Of a stretch of 64,000 nucleotides of DNA, positions 1 through 12,062 are shown piece after piece. Made by a program: the position numbers and the translations under genes. Origin of the DNA: Brevundimonas vesicularis (GTDB lineage: Bacteria; Pseudomonadota; Alphaproteobacteria; Caulobacterales; Caulobacteraceae); contig NZ_JACHLJ010000001.1 of the NCBI RefSeq assembly GCF_014204545.1, positions 1,426,001 to 1,490,000 of the forward strand, written 5' to 3'. The notes under the pieces were generated by a model. It had not been told where the DNA came from, ran no database searches, and saw only the letters and a list, made by a program, of their open reading frames with translations. Numbering within the stretch: the first letter of the stretch is position 1; each line of letters starts with the position of its first letter.

Positions 1-267
1 CGCCGGCAGGTCCAGCCGCTGGCGGAACACCACCGTTCCGATCACCGAGATGAGCACCACCCCCAACCCGCTCCAGATCGCATAGGCGATCCCCACCGGC
101 ATCTGCCGCAAGGCGATCGACAGCAGATAGAAGGCCAGGCCGTAGCAGACCGCCATCCCCGCCGTGGGCCAGGCCCGCGTGAACTGCTGCGAGGCCTGCA
201 GCATGGTCGTGCCCGCCACCTCCAGCGCGATGGCGCCCAGCAGCGCGGCCCAGGTGATCATGCTCAT
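1..267 (-). CDS. SMR-family multidrug/cation exporter, C-terminus cut by the window edge
   Basis: The 89 visible residues match the small multidrug resistance family (EmrE/SugE type), four-helix inner-membrane proton antiporters of about 105-110 residues. The N-terminal helix carries the membrane glutamate of the family in the motif ALEVAGTTML. A second helix follows (YGLAFYLLSIAL), then the signature IAYAIWSGLGVV, which belongs to helix 3. The start is ATG at 267; a second in-frame ATG at 261 is possible. The last 15-20 residues lie beyond position 1. Substrate cannot be decided: SugE-like guanidinium exporters and EmrE-like drug pumps look alike at this resolution. Positions 268-441, up to the next gene, show nothing recognisable. 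Confidence 0.85.
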   Translation of the reverse strand, partial: MSMITWAALLGAIALEVAGTTMLQASQQFTRAWPTAGMAVCYGLAFYLLSIALRQMPVGIAYAIWSGLGVVLISVIGTVVFRQRLDLPA

Positions 268-441
268 GACAGGCCCATAGCCCGGCCCGACGCTCGGCCG
301 CAAACCCACAGCCTGCGGCTCGTAACGCCTTTCCAGTGGCGAAATGGGCCTGAACCCCTTAGATCACACCCGTTTCCGCCCCCTCCGCCGCGCTGTGCGC
401 GGTTTCCCTCTCAGGCGTCGCCCGAGAGGATCGAAAGTCAC

Positions 442-2259
<1,818 letters not shown>

Positions 2260-2307
2260 GGACCGTACGGCTCGTCACCCTGGCGAGGACGGCTTGAGGT
2301 CCTAACC

Positions 2308-2475
2308 CTAGCTGTCTGGATCCCCGGGCGGCGTCTTCGCCGCGCCCCGGTTCTGCATCACGCTGACGGCGATGCAGGCGACCAGGCCGAACGCGAACCA
2401 CAGGCCGAACTTGCCCGTCAAAAGCCCGATCAGGCCAAAGATCAACAGGACGCCGAAGGGGGTGAGCCGTTTCAT
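2308..2475 (-). CDS. Small two-helix membrane protein, unknown
   Basis: A 55-residue protein starting MKRLTPFGVLL at the ATG at 2475. The reading frame extends upstream to 2562, but that part is not protein-like and overlaps the 5' side of the next gene on the other strand. Two hydrophobic stretches (FGVLLIFGLIGLLTG and LWFAFGLVACIAVSV) predict two short membrane helices, followed by a polar tail (GAAKTPPGDPDS). No family is recognised. It lies convergent to the ABC-F gene with a 48-base gap and divergent from the hydrolase. The compact two-helix pattern makes it a plausible real gene, but there is no functional hint. Confidence 0.55.
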   Translation of the reverse strand: MKRLTPFGVLLIFGLIGLLTGKFGLWFAFGLVACIAVSVMQNRGAAKTPPGDPDS

Positions 2476-2567
2476 GGGGCGCACGATAACCGTCTTTGTC
2501 GTGGCTGACGAGGCTGGGCCGAAGGCCCCGATTTGAAACCAAACCCGCCGCCGCACACTCAAGCTTC

Positions 2568-3532
2568 ATGACCCTGCGCAGCCACCTCGTCGAGTTCGCC
2601 CCGCCCCAGCAGGCGGCGGTGCGGCGGATCAACGCCGTCCTCGCCCGCGCGCCGCGTCTGCGCACCGATGGCTGGCGGATCGATGCGGGCCAACGGCTGT
2701 CGCTGTGGCTGGACGCCGCCGCCGGACGCGTCACCACGCCGCGTCTCAAAAAGCGCGGCGTGACGGTCGAGATCGTCCAGACGGACGGCGATCACCCCGT
2801 TCCTTTGCGCATCCTGCATCCGACGGGCACGCCCCGCGCCGTCATTCTGGATATCCACGGCGGCGGCTGGGTGCTGGGCAGCGCCGGGCTGAACGACCGG
2901 CTGAACGCCCATCTGGCGCACCACGGCTTCTGCGTCGTCTCGGTGGACTATCGCCTGCTATCCGAGCGGCGTCAGATCTATATCGACGCCGCCATCGCCG
3001 ACTGTCTGGCCGCCGCCTATTGGACGGTCACGAACGTCGATCGACTGGGCGCCTTGACCCTGTTTCTGGCGGGCGAATCCGCCGGCGGGCATTTGGCCGC
3101 CCTGACGGCCGTCGCCCTGCGCGACCAGGGGCTGATTGATTTGGTGAAGGGCTGCGTCTTCACCTACGGCGTCTTCGACCTGTCAGGCACCGAAAGCGTG
3201 CGCTCTGCGGGGCCAGAAACCCTGCTGTTCAACGGCCCGACGATGCAGGCCGATCTGGCGCGCCTGGCGCCCGACCGCGACGAGGCGGCCTTGCGCCAGC
3301 CCGACGTCTCGCCCCTGTATGCCGACCTGACCGGCCTGCCGCCCGCCCTGTTCCTCGCCGGCGAACAGGATCCTCTGTTCGAGGACAGCCTGTTGATGGC
3401 CACCCGTTGGGGCGAGGCGTCTGACGCCGACCTGATCCGCGTGCCTGAGACCCCGCACGGCTTCCTGCATTTCGGCGGCCCCGCTGCGCGCGGCGCCCGC
3501 AAGGCGATCCGCACCTGGCTGAACGCCCGGCT

Positions 3533-3536
<4 letters not shown>
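2568..3536 (+). CDS. Alpha/beta hydrolase, HSL/acetyl-esterase type
   Basis: Predicted 322-residue esterase/lipase. It has the oxyanion-hole motif HGGG (in ILDIHGGGWVLG), the nucleophile elbow GESAGG (catalytic Ser), an acid residue in the segment GEQDPLFEDSL and the catalytic His in PHGFLHFGG. This is the hormone-sensitive-lipase-like subfamily (alpha/beta hydrolase fold 3). There is no signal peptide, so it is cytoplasmic. ATG at 2568 is chosen; a TTG at 2496 would add 24 residues without family similarity. The stop codon is shared head-on with the next gene through a CTAG overlap (3533-3536). Natural substrate unknown; short acyl esters are typical for the family. Confidence 0.85.
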
Positions 3537-6430
<2,894 letters not shown>

Positions 6431-7069
6431 CGAATTCCCCCAAGGACTTTTGTCCGTTGATCACAGAACCCAAAGCGCGCCGCCCGGTTGCAGCGCAATG
6501 TGTCCGACGCCGGACATAAGGCTCTATCGCCGCGTTTCTGTGGACAAGACAAAACGCTGATCCGCAATCGCGAATTTGATCCGTCCACCGATGTTCACAG
6601 GCTTGTCCACCGCCGCCGGGCCAATCGTGCACATCGGGGCGAGTTCGGGCGCTTGCCTCATAGCCGGTTTCGTCCGAACGTCAACAGGCCAAGGGACACG
6701 GGGCAGCGGGAATCCAGGGAGACCTGGACCTCCAGCGAACCGGCCCGGCTCTCCGACCCGGCGCTTCGGGCGATCTTCGGATCGTAACGTGCGACAGGCG
6801 GGATCCAGGCTCCAGTCCTCGACGGTCTTCGGATCGACCACTGACAGGAGAACCGGATCGGGATCGACGGACGACGCGGACGCAATGCCGTGGGACGCCG
6901 AAGACCAGGAGTGCGACAGGATACAGCCGACCGCCCTTTCGGGTTCGCCCGAAACGACGCTGACGCCAAGGTCCAGACCCGAACGGCCAAGTCCAACCCG
7001 GACTTGGCGAGGGGACGAAGCTGACGGGTCCGCCCGAACGCTTCGTCCCCTCGCTCAATTGGGCTTACC
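6431..7069. other. 640-base non-coding region rich in hairpins
   Basis: No reading frame here looks like protein; all six frames give Arg/Pro/Ser-rich low-complexity translations. The right half is strongly structured. Inverted repeats are at 6771-6784 (5-bp stem, TTCG loop), 6937-6954 (7-bp stem TTTCGGG, TTCG loop), 6987-7007 (8-bp stem CCAAGTCC, 5-base loop) and 7007-7054 (perfect 15-bp stem GCGAGGGGACGAAGC, 18-base loop). The last hairpin ends 16 bases from the stop codon of the Abi-family gene. None has a U-tract, so they are not ordinary intrinsic terminators. The region could be a decayed dispersed repeat, an RNA gene, or a processed 3' region. The left part presumably holds the promoter of the sensor kinase. 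Confidence 0.6.
7007..7054. repeat. Perfect 15-bp inverted repeat downstream of the Abi gene
   Basis: Left arm 7007-7021 (GCGAGGGGACGAAGC) and right arm 7040-7054 are exact reverse complements separated by 18 bases. It adjoins another hairpin (6987-7007). On the minus strand it sits just after the stop of the Abi-family gene, where it could protect or end the transcript. Confidence 0.75.
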
Positions 7070-7891
7070 TCAGACCGCAGATACGTCGAAGCGCTCAAGC
7101 ATCGCCTTGAGCTTATTCGCCTCCGTCTGAAGACGTTCACGCTCCGCGCCTGTAGCTTTAGCCAGAACAGCATCCGGCCCTGGCGTTTTAGTCTCAAAAT
7201 TCTGAGCTAAAAAATCGATGGCGAGCAGGGCGTTCTCCAGACGCCGACCATACAGTGGTTCGTGATGCGCAATCCGATTTCGCGCTTGGTAGACATGCTC
7301 CAGTTCTGCCGCGATCTGGCCTCTCGTCAACGTCTTGTTCGGAAAAAGCCGCTTGAGAGATCGCGCCCACAATGTCGCTTCATAATCATTTGAAAAAAGC
7401 CGCTTCCAGAACAAAATGGTCAGTTGGGCGATCTGCTGCCCTTGGGTGACCCGAATGGCTTTCTGCCTAGCCTTCGAGCGGTCTTCGTGACTGATGCCCG
7501 CTGGTATTCCCATCGGGAAAGCCACCTCGTCGAGTGCGCGCTTTTCTGCATTGTTCAGCTTCGCGTACTCAGCCCTCTGTCCTTGCCGGATTGCGCGGTT
7601 CAGGCTTTGCAGTTCTTCGCCCCGCCAAGCAAATGGTGCTGGAGGATGGTTCAACCAGTCCGGCATGTCGAAATGCTGACGCAGGCGATCGCAAATCGAG
7701 TTGCGCAAAGCGATTTCGATCAGCCCGATCACAGGCATCAATGCTCCCGCGACCGCCATCATTTGTTGATGCAGTTCGAATGCGTCACGTTCGGTGCCGC
7801 TTATCTTTACAAATGTGGCCAAGCGCTCCGACGACAGCCAAGACGCGACCAACGCGATTTCTTGATCCGACAACCCCTTTGACATCGGCAA
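7070..7891 (-). CDS. Abi-family (Abi_2-like) HEPN protein, putative abortive-infection effector
   Basis: A 273-residue protein of the Abi/AbiF-AbiD type. The N-terminus has the typical helical segment with RLATFV, followed by IEIALRNSICDRL. The C-terminal part carries the HEPN ribonuclease signature R-N-R-I-A-H-H-E (RNRIAHHEPLYGRR, about residue 208), the R-x4-H motif of this superfamily. Such proteins are growth-arrest or abortive-infection effectors in phage defence, usually RNA-cleaving. Codon use appears less GC-biased than in the neighbours, which suggests transfer. Starts at 7891 (MPMSK) and 7885 (MSK) are both possible. A TATAGT-like element (minus strand, 7905-7900) would give a nearly leaderless mRNA. 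A structured RNA is encoded divergently immediately upstream (7912-8004) and overlaps its promoter. Function in defence is inferred. Confidence 0.8.
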   Translation of the reverse strand: MPMSKGLSDQEIALVASWLSSERLATFVKISGTERDAFELHQQMMAVAGALMPVIGLIEIALRNSICDRLRQHFDMPDWLNHPPAPFAWRGEELQSLNRAIRQGQRAEYAKLNNAEKRALDEVAFPMGIPAGISHEDRSKARQKAIRVTQGQQIAQLTILFWKRLFSNDYEATLWARSLKRLFPNKTLTRGQIAAELEHVYQARNRIAHHEPLYGRRLENALLAIDFLAQNFETKTPGPDAVLAKATGAERERLQTEANKLKAMLERFDVSAV

Positions 7892-7907
7892 CGCTTAGCA
7901 CTATATT
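7879..7907 (+). promoter_or_regulatory. Consensus sigma-70 promoter for the divergent small RNA
   Basis: TTGACA at 7879-7884, a 17-base spacer, and TATATT at 7902-7907. The predicted start is 7912-7915, exactly where the first paired base of the RNA structure lies. The -35 box sits inside the first codons of the Abi gene. The -10 overlaps a TATAGT element facing the other way, so the two transcripts should compete for polymerase. A near-consensus promoter is unusual in this GC-rich background. Confidence 0.7.
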
Positions 7908-7911
7908 TTTC

Positions 7912-8004
7912 GGTGAAACATCGGGATCAGGTCGGCTGCGCCGCTAGCGGTTAACGGACCCCCGATGCACCTTATTAAGGGCGCTCTTTGGAGCGCCTTT
8001 TTTT
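7912..8004 (+). ncRNA. Candidate structured small RNA of about 90 nt, divergent to the Abi gene
   Basis: From the predicted start the transcript folds into a long bulged stem: GGTG 7912-7915 pairs with CACC 7968-7971, CATCGGG 7919-7925 with CCCGATG 7961-7967, and GGTC 7930-7933 with GACC 7957-7960. That is 15 pairs interrupted only by the one-sided bulges AAA and ATCA. The apical region holds a palindrome (CCGCTAGCGG, 7941-7950) able to form a kissing or dimer contact. A short AU-rich linker (with CCTTATTAAGG, itself an inverted repeat) leads into an intrinsic terminator. There is no reading frame. SRP RNA was excluded because the GGAA tetraloop core is absent. Position next to an Abi_2-type gene recalls the abiF RNA motif and type III toxin-antitoxin RNAs; that link is inference. 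Confidence 0.65.
7977..8004 (+). terminator. Intrinsic terminator of the small RNA
   Basis: The 7-bp stem GGCGCTC (7980-7986) / GAGCGCC (7991-7997) has a TTTG loop and is extended by AAG pairing with the start of the T run. Seven T residues follow (7998-8004). It is a strong factor-independent terminator on the plus strand, with no protein gene upstream on that strand to account for it. Confidence 0.85.
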
Positions 8005-8100
8005 ATTGGCCTTAAGCCGGTCGAACAATATGCGTGGTGCTAACGCGGCCGACTGACGCCCCGCCTTTCCAACGCCGCCATCCCCCCGTAAGTCAGGGGC

Positions 8101-9141
8101 ATGAGCTTGTTGGGGAATCGCCTGCTGACCCGTCGCCGTGCGCTGATCGCGGGCGGGGCGGCTGTGGCGGCGGGGGCGATCGGGCTTAGGGCCTGCGGGC
8201 GGGCCGAGGCGCCGGTCGACGAACAGGGCCGGGTGCGACTGCGTTTCGCCACCGACTGGCGCGCCCAGGCCGAACAGGGCGGCTTCTATCAGGCGCTCGC
8301 CAGCGGGGCCTATGAGAAGCGCGGGCTGAACGTCCAGATCGTCCAGGGCGGCCCCGGCGTGAACGTGCCGCAACTGCTGGCCTCGGGCGCGGTCGAACTG
8401 GGCATGGGATCCAACAGCTTCATCCCCCTCAACCTGGTCGCGTCCGGCGCGCCGGTGAAGGCGGTCGCCGCCTTCTTCCAGAAGGACCCGCAGGTCCTGA
8501 TGGCCCATCCCGACGCGACGCTGGAGACCATCGCCGATCTGGCCGGGCGGCCCTTCCTGCTGTCCGAGGCGGGGATCAGCACCTTCTGGGTCTGGCTGAA
8601 GGCCAAATACGGCTTCACCGACGAGCAGCTGCGCCCCTTCGCCTATGACCCCGCCGCCTTCATCGCCAATGCGCGGGCGGTGCAGCAGGGCTATCTGACC
8701 AGCGATCCCTACGCGATCGAACAGGCGGCCGATTTCGACCCGCGCGTTTTCCTGTTGGCCGACGAGGGCTATCCCTCCTACGCCGCCATGGTCCTGGCGC
8801 CCAACGCCTTCGCCCGCGACAATGCGGCGGCGCTGCGCAGCTTCATCGCCGCCTCGGCGGAAGGGTGGCGCGACTATATCCGGGGCGACGCCTCGGCCGC
8901 CGACGCCCTGATCCGCAAGGACAACCCGGACATGACCCAGGCTGTGCTGGATCAGGCCCGCGAGCGCCTGCGCGACTACGCCATCGTCGATGGCGGCGAC
9001 GCGGCGCTTTACGGCCTGGGCGCCCTGACCGAGGAACGCTGGCAGGCCTTCTTCGACGTGACCTCGAAAGCCGGGGTTTACGAGGCCGGTCTGAACTGGC
9101 GCGACGCCTTCACCGACAACTATCTGCCCGGTCGCGGGTGA
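8101..9141 (+). CDS. Solitary NMT1/SsuA-like ABC substrate-binding protein
   Basis: A 346-residue exported protein of the nitrate/sulfonate/taurine or pyrimidine-precursor binding family (NMT1/THI5-like). The N-terminus has a twin-arginine-type signal (TRRRALIAGG then a hydrophobic run to about residue 27). A cysteine at about 32 (LRACGR) might be a lipobox but lacks the usual small residue. The mature part shows the two-lobed signature: LRFATDWRAQAEQGGFYQAL, then YEKRGLNV, GVNVPQLLASGAVELGMG and LAGRPFLLSEAG. The permease and ATPase genes that normally accompany such proteins are absent from both sides. It may feed a transporter encoded elsewhere, or act as a sensor. ATG start at 8101. Substrate not determinable. 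Confidence 0.8.
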   Translation: MSLLGNRLLTRRRALIAGGAAVAAGAIGLRACGRAEAPVDEQGRVRLRFATDWRAQAEQGGFYQALASGAYEKRGLNVQIVQGGPGVNVPQLLASGAVELGMGSNSFIPLNLVASGAPVKAVAAFFQKDPQVLMAHPDATLETIADLAGRPFLLSEAGISTFWVWLKAKYGFTDEQLRPFAYDPAAFIANARAVQQGYLTSDPYAIEQAADFDPRVFLLADEGYPSYAAMVLAPNAFARDNAAALRSFIAASAEGWRDYIRGDASAADALIRKDNPDMTQAVLDQARERLRDYAIVDGGDAALYGLGALTEERWQAFFDVTSKAGVYEAGLNWRDAFTDNYLPGRG

Positions 9142-9236
9142 CACGCGGTCGTTGTCGAATCCTGGCTTCACATTAGCGCGGGATTAAGGGTCCGAGCCCT
9201 AGTGTGTGCGCTGGAATTCCTCTCCGGAGAGCCGCC

Positions 9237-10136
9237 GTGCGCCGCGCCCTCGCAGTTTCGATCGTCATGACCGCCGTCAATCTGGCGGCCGGCGCCGCCG
9301 TGGCGCAGCAGGCGCCGACCAACGCGTCGGGCCTGCGCTACCTGTCCTGGCCCGGCAAGCTGGCGGTCGCCGCCCGTGCGACCCCGTCGCCTGCCGTCAT
9401 CCAGGCCGAGGCGCCCGCCCCGACCGTGACCGCGGCCAATCGCACCCTGCCCGGCGCCATTCCCCTGGCCCGCCTGTCGCCCGCGCCTTCGGTCACCCCC
9501 TCGATCTCCACGCCGCGCAGCAACGGCCTGACGCCCGCCAGCGCCTGGATGCCCCAGCGCGCGCCGATTCAGGCCGAGCCTGCACAGACCCCACCCGTAG
9601 AGGCCGCACCCGCAGAGACCGCACCGCCGCAGGCGACGGCGACGCGCGTCGCGCCCTCGCCCTATGTTCCGGAGCCGCAGCCTTCCGCGCCTCAACCTCA
9701 GCCTGAACCTCAGATGCGGGCCGAGCCGGCGCCCGTCCCGCAACAAGCCGCGCTGGCTGAGCCGCAGCCCGCGCCCCAACCGGATCAGGCGGCCGTCGCC
9801 GACCCGATGGCCCCACGCCGCGACGCCCCCATCTATCGCCTGCAACGGCCCCAGGCCGGTGCGCCGCTGGACGCCGCCGCCGTCGCTGCCAGCGGTCAGA
9901 CGCCTGTCGCCGGCGACAGCAGCGCCCGCTACTATTCGGTTCACCGCCAGGCCGGCCGTCACCCCGACGCCATCCCTGCGCCGCAGCAGACCTATCTCGA
10001 CGCCATGCCTGTCCAAATGGCCCAGACGCCGCAATCCAGCGACCTGGCCCAGCCGGACGGTCCGCCTGCCCTGATCCGCAACGCCAACGGCGCCCTGCGC
10101 GCCGTGCCACAGACTGAAGCCGACAACCTGCCATGA
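9237..10136 (+). CDS. Secreted Pro/Ala/Gln-rich protein, unknown
   Basis: A 299-residue protein that begins with a clear signal peptide (MRRALAVSIVMTAVNLAAG, cleavage after AVAQQ). The rest is low-complexity and dominated by Pro, Ala and Gln (about residues 115-215), so probably disordered, with no recognised domain. The GTG at 9237 is chosen because GGAGA lies 6 bases upstream; an upstream in-frame start at 9204 would precede the signal peptide with 11 unlikely residues. Its stop overlaps the DUF2336 start by ATGA (10133-10136), so the two genes are translationally coupled. The Pro-rich region might span the periplasm or bind peptidoglycan-associated partners, but this is speculation. Confidence 0.7.
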   Translation: MRRALAVSIVMTAVNLAAGAAVAQQAPTNASGLRYLSWPGKLAVAARATPSPAVIQAEAPAPTVTAANRTLPGAIPLARLSPAPSVTPSISTPRSNGLTPASAWMPQRAPIQAEPAQTPPVEAAPAETAPPQATATRVAPSPYVPEPQPSAPQPQPEPQMRAEPAPVPQQAALAEPQPAPQPDQAAVADPMAPRRDAPIYRLQRPQAGAPLDAAAVAASGQTPVAGDSSARYYSVHRQAGRHPDAIPAPQQTYLDAMPVQMAQTPQSSDLAQPDGPPALIRNANGALRAVPQTEADNLP

Positions 10137-11248
10137 GCGATCGCGCCGTGATCGAACCTGCCGAGATCAAGGGCTCGCGCCTGCCCGAACTCATCGCCCT
10201 GGCCAGCGAGGAGTCCAGCGAGAAGCGTCGTCTGCTGCTGCGCGAACTGACGGCCCACTTCTTCGGCGCGCCGGCGCCGAACGTCAATGAAACCGCGCTC
10301 TACGGCTCGGTGCTGGCCAAGTTGTCGGCCGAGATGGAGGTCGCGGTCCGCGCCGAACTGGCCGCCCGTTTCGCCCAGGCCCCCAACGCCCCGCACAGCC
10401 TGATCCGCCGCTTCGCCGACGACGAGATCGCGGTCGCCGAACAGGTTCTGCGCGCCTCCACCGTCCTGACCGACGAAGATCTGATCCAGGTCGTGCGCAA
10501 GCGCAGCCAGGGCCATTTGCGGGCCGTCTCGGGCCGCGCAACGGTGTCCGAGGCGGTTTCCGACGTCATCGTCGAGCACGGCGACGACGACACCTTGAAC
10601 ACCCTGCTGCGCAACGATGGCGCCCGGCTGTCGCGCGCCGCATCCGAAACCGCCATCGAGCGCGCCAAGGCCAATCCCGCCCTGCACGCCGCCACGGTCG
10701 AGCGCCAGAGCCTGCCCGCCGACCTGCTGAACGAGATGTATTTCGTCGTCGAAGCCCGGCTGCGTCACCAGATCCTGGAACAGAACGCGCGCATGGACCC
10801 GGCCCTGCTGGAGGCGGCGCTCACCGCCGGCCGCACCCGGGTGGCCACCGACGACGGCGCCCTGCCGGCCGACTATGCCGAGAACCTGGCCTATATCGAC
10901 GAGCTTCAGGCCGCCGGCCAGCTGACGCCGCAGACCCTGATCCGCTTCCTGCGCTCCAACGGCCGCACGCCCTTCCTGATCGCCCTGTCCAAGCTGGCCG
11001 ATATCGACTTCCACACCGCGCGCGGCATCGTCGAGCGCAAGGACCTGGACGCCCTGTCGGTGGTCTGCAAGGCGGCCGACATGGACCGCGCCGTCTATCT
11101 GACCTACGCCGTCGCCGTCCTGGGCGCCGAGGACAATCCGATGGGCAAGGCCGCCGCCTACGGCCGCATGTACGGCGAACTGACCCGCGACGCAGCCCTG
11201 CGCACCCTGCGCTTCTGGCGCATGCGCCGGACCGCCCAGGCGGCCTGA
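10133..11248 (+). CDS. DUF2336 domain protein (first of two)
   Basis: A 371-residue, mainly helical, HEAT-like protein of the DUF2336 family, found mostly in Alphaproteobacteria and of unknown role. Recognisable parts are the N-terminal SRLPELIALASEESSEKRR with LLRELTAHFF, the central ADDEIAVAEQVLRAS and LTDEDLIQVVRKRSQGHLRAVSGR, and the C-terminal half carrying FLIALSKLADIDF and LDALSVVCKAADM. No signal peptide or membrane segment, so cytoplasmic. It is coupled by a 4-base overlap to the secreted protein gene before it. A divergent paralogue lies at 12063-13280 on the other side of mucR. Members of this family often sit beside regulatory genes; no biochemical activity is established. Confidence 0.85.
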   Translation: MSDRAVIEPAEIKGSRLPELIALASEESSEKRRLLLRELTAHFFGAPAPNVNETALYGSVLAKLSAEMEVAVRAELAARFAQAPNAPHSLIRRFADDEIAVAEQVLRASTVLTDEDLIQVVRKRSQGHLRAVSGRATVSEAVSDVIVEHGDDDTLNTLLRNDGARLSRAASETAIERAKANPALHAATVERQSLPADLLNEMYFVVEARLRHQILEQNARMDPALLEAALTAGRTRVATDDGALPADYAENLAYIDELQAAGQLTPQTLIRFLRSNGRTPFLIALSKLADIDFHTARGIVERKDLDALSVVCKAADMDRAVYLTYAVAVLGAEDNPMGKAAAYGRMYGELTRDAALRTLRFWRMRRTAQAA

Positions 11249-11252
11249 CGCA

Positions 11253-11404
11253 TCGTCTCCTCCCCACAACGTGGGGAGGGGGACCGCGCGAAGCGTGGTG
11301 GAGGGGCTCTCGAAGTCCCACAGGCGCCTGCGATGCGGTGCAGAACCCCTCCGTCACGGCGCTCAAGACGCGCCGCGCCGCCTCCCCGCTTCGCAGGGAG
11401 GAGA
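11253..11404. repeat. Palindromic dispersed repeat, copy 1
   Basis: Begins with a 9-bp hairpin (CCTCCCCAC 11259-11267 / GTGGGGAGG 11271-11279, loop AAC), followed by GGGACCGCG, AAGCGTGGTGGAGGGG and an inner segment, and ends with the inverted blocks CCCCTCCG and GCCTCCCCGCTTCGCAGGGAGG. Blocks such as GGGGAGGGGGACCGCG and AGCGTGGTGGAGGGG recur in copy 2 at 20680-20889. It is an intergenic REP-like element, and the first hairpin may also end the DUF2336 transcript. Confidence 0.75.
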
Positions 11405-11419
11405 CATAACCTCCAAAAG

Positions 11420-11453
11420 CAAAAAACGCCCGCCTCCTGTCGGAAGCGGGCGT
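11420..11453 (-). terminator. Intrinsic terminator of mucR
   Basis: Stem ACGCCCGC (11426-11433) / GCGGGCGT (11446-11453). On the minus strand the hairpin is followed by six T residues (complement of A 11421-11426). It lies 25 bases past the mucR stop codon. Confidence 0.8.
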
Positions 11454-11477
11454 CTCGTTACCGAACACGGGTTCGGC

Positions 11478-11912
11478 TTATTTCTTCGCGCGAGTTCCGG
11501 CGGCGCGGGCGGGCTTGCGGCCGCCCTGGCCCAGGCCCATCGACTTGGCCAGTTCCGAACGCGCCTTGGCGTAGTTCGGGGCGACCATCGGATAGTCTTT
11601 CGGAAGACCCCATTTGGTCCGGTATTCTTCGGGGCTCATGTCGTATTTGGTGCGCAGGTGGCGCTTCAACGACTTGAACTTGCGGCCGTCTTCCAGGCAG
11701 ATCAGGAAATCGGGTGCAATCGACTTGCGGATCGGCACCGCCGGTTCCTTGGGCTCAGGTTCGGCCTCGACCGGACCATTCGACACACCCGACAGGGCGG
11801 CGTGAATATTGGCGATAAGCGCAGGCAACGCCTCTGCCGAGACCGAGTTATTGCCGACATAGGCCGACACGATGTCTGCGGTCATCTCAAGCAGTTCGGG
11901 CTTATCTTCCAT
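11478..11912 (-). CDS. mucR: MucR/Ros-family zinc-finger transcriptional regulator
   Basis: A 144-residue DNA-binding protein. The N-terminal part (about 1-60) is the oligomerisation region, and the C-terminal half holds the Ros-type zinc finger CLEDGRKFKSLKRHL followed by DMSPEEYRTKWGLPKDYPM and APNYAKARSELAK. The second finger cysteine is replaced by Asp (CLED rather than CxxC), as is usual in MucR proteins, where Asp can serve as ligand. The basic tail is RKPARAAGTRAKK. MucR proteins are H-NS-like silencers of AT-rich targets. In Caulobacter the MucR paralogues control S-to-G1 cell-cycle genes with CtrA and SciP. It lies between two DUF2336 genes and ends at an intrinsic terminator. ATG start at 11912. 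Confidence 0.93.
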   Translation of the reverse strand: MEDKPELLEMTADIVSAYVGNNSVSAEALPALIANIHAALSGVSNGPVEAEPEPKEPAVPIRKSIAPDFLICLEDGRKFKSLKRHLRTKYDMSPEEYRTKWGLPKDYPMVAPNYAKARSELAKSMGLGQGGRKPARAAGTRAKK

Positions 11913-11940
11913 TCTCGGCTTCGCTTTCCTGATTTATTGA

Positions 11941-11964
11941 GTTCGGCTGATTCTCCAACCGAAC
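11941..11964. promoter_or_regulatory. Inverted repeat with a GANTC site in the mucR upstream region
   Basis: GTTCGG (11941-11946) and CCGAAC (11959-11964) form an inverted repeat with a 12-base spacer. A CcrM-type GATTC site lies inside it (11949-11953). It lies 29 bases upstream of the mucR start, where an autoregulatory or cell-cycle operator would be expected. Confidence 0.4.
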
Positions 11965-12062
11965 GACCCCAATAGCGTCATAGGGTTGTTTCGCCGTGAA
12001 AGCAAACACGCGTATAGGCGGTGCGATATGCACGCCTATGCATTCGACATTTGTGATCAGAC

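Noticed and set aside
2496..2567. TTG start for the alpha/beta hydrolase
   Set aside because: The extra 24 residues are not hydrolase-like and would overlap the promoter region of the divergent small membrane gene; ATG 2568 fits better.
6524..7197. Several frames of 100-184 codons in the non-coding region
   Set aside because: All are low-complexity Arg/Pro/Ser translations on both strands, with no domain and no start signals; the DNA is hairpin-rich instead.
7912..8004. SRP (4.5S) RNA
   Set aside because: Size and terminator fit, but the conserved GGAA tetraloop core and the asymmetric internal loop are missing.
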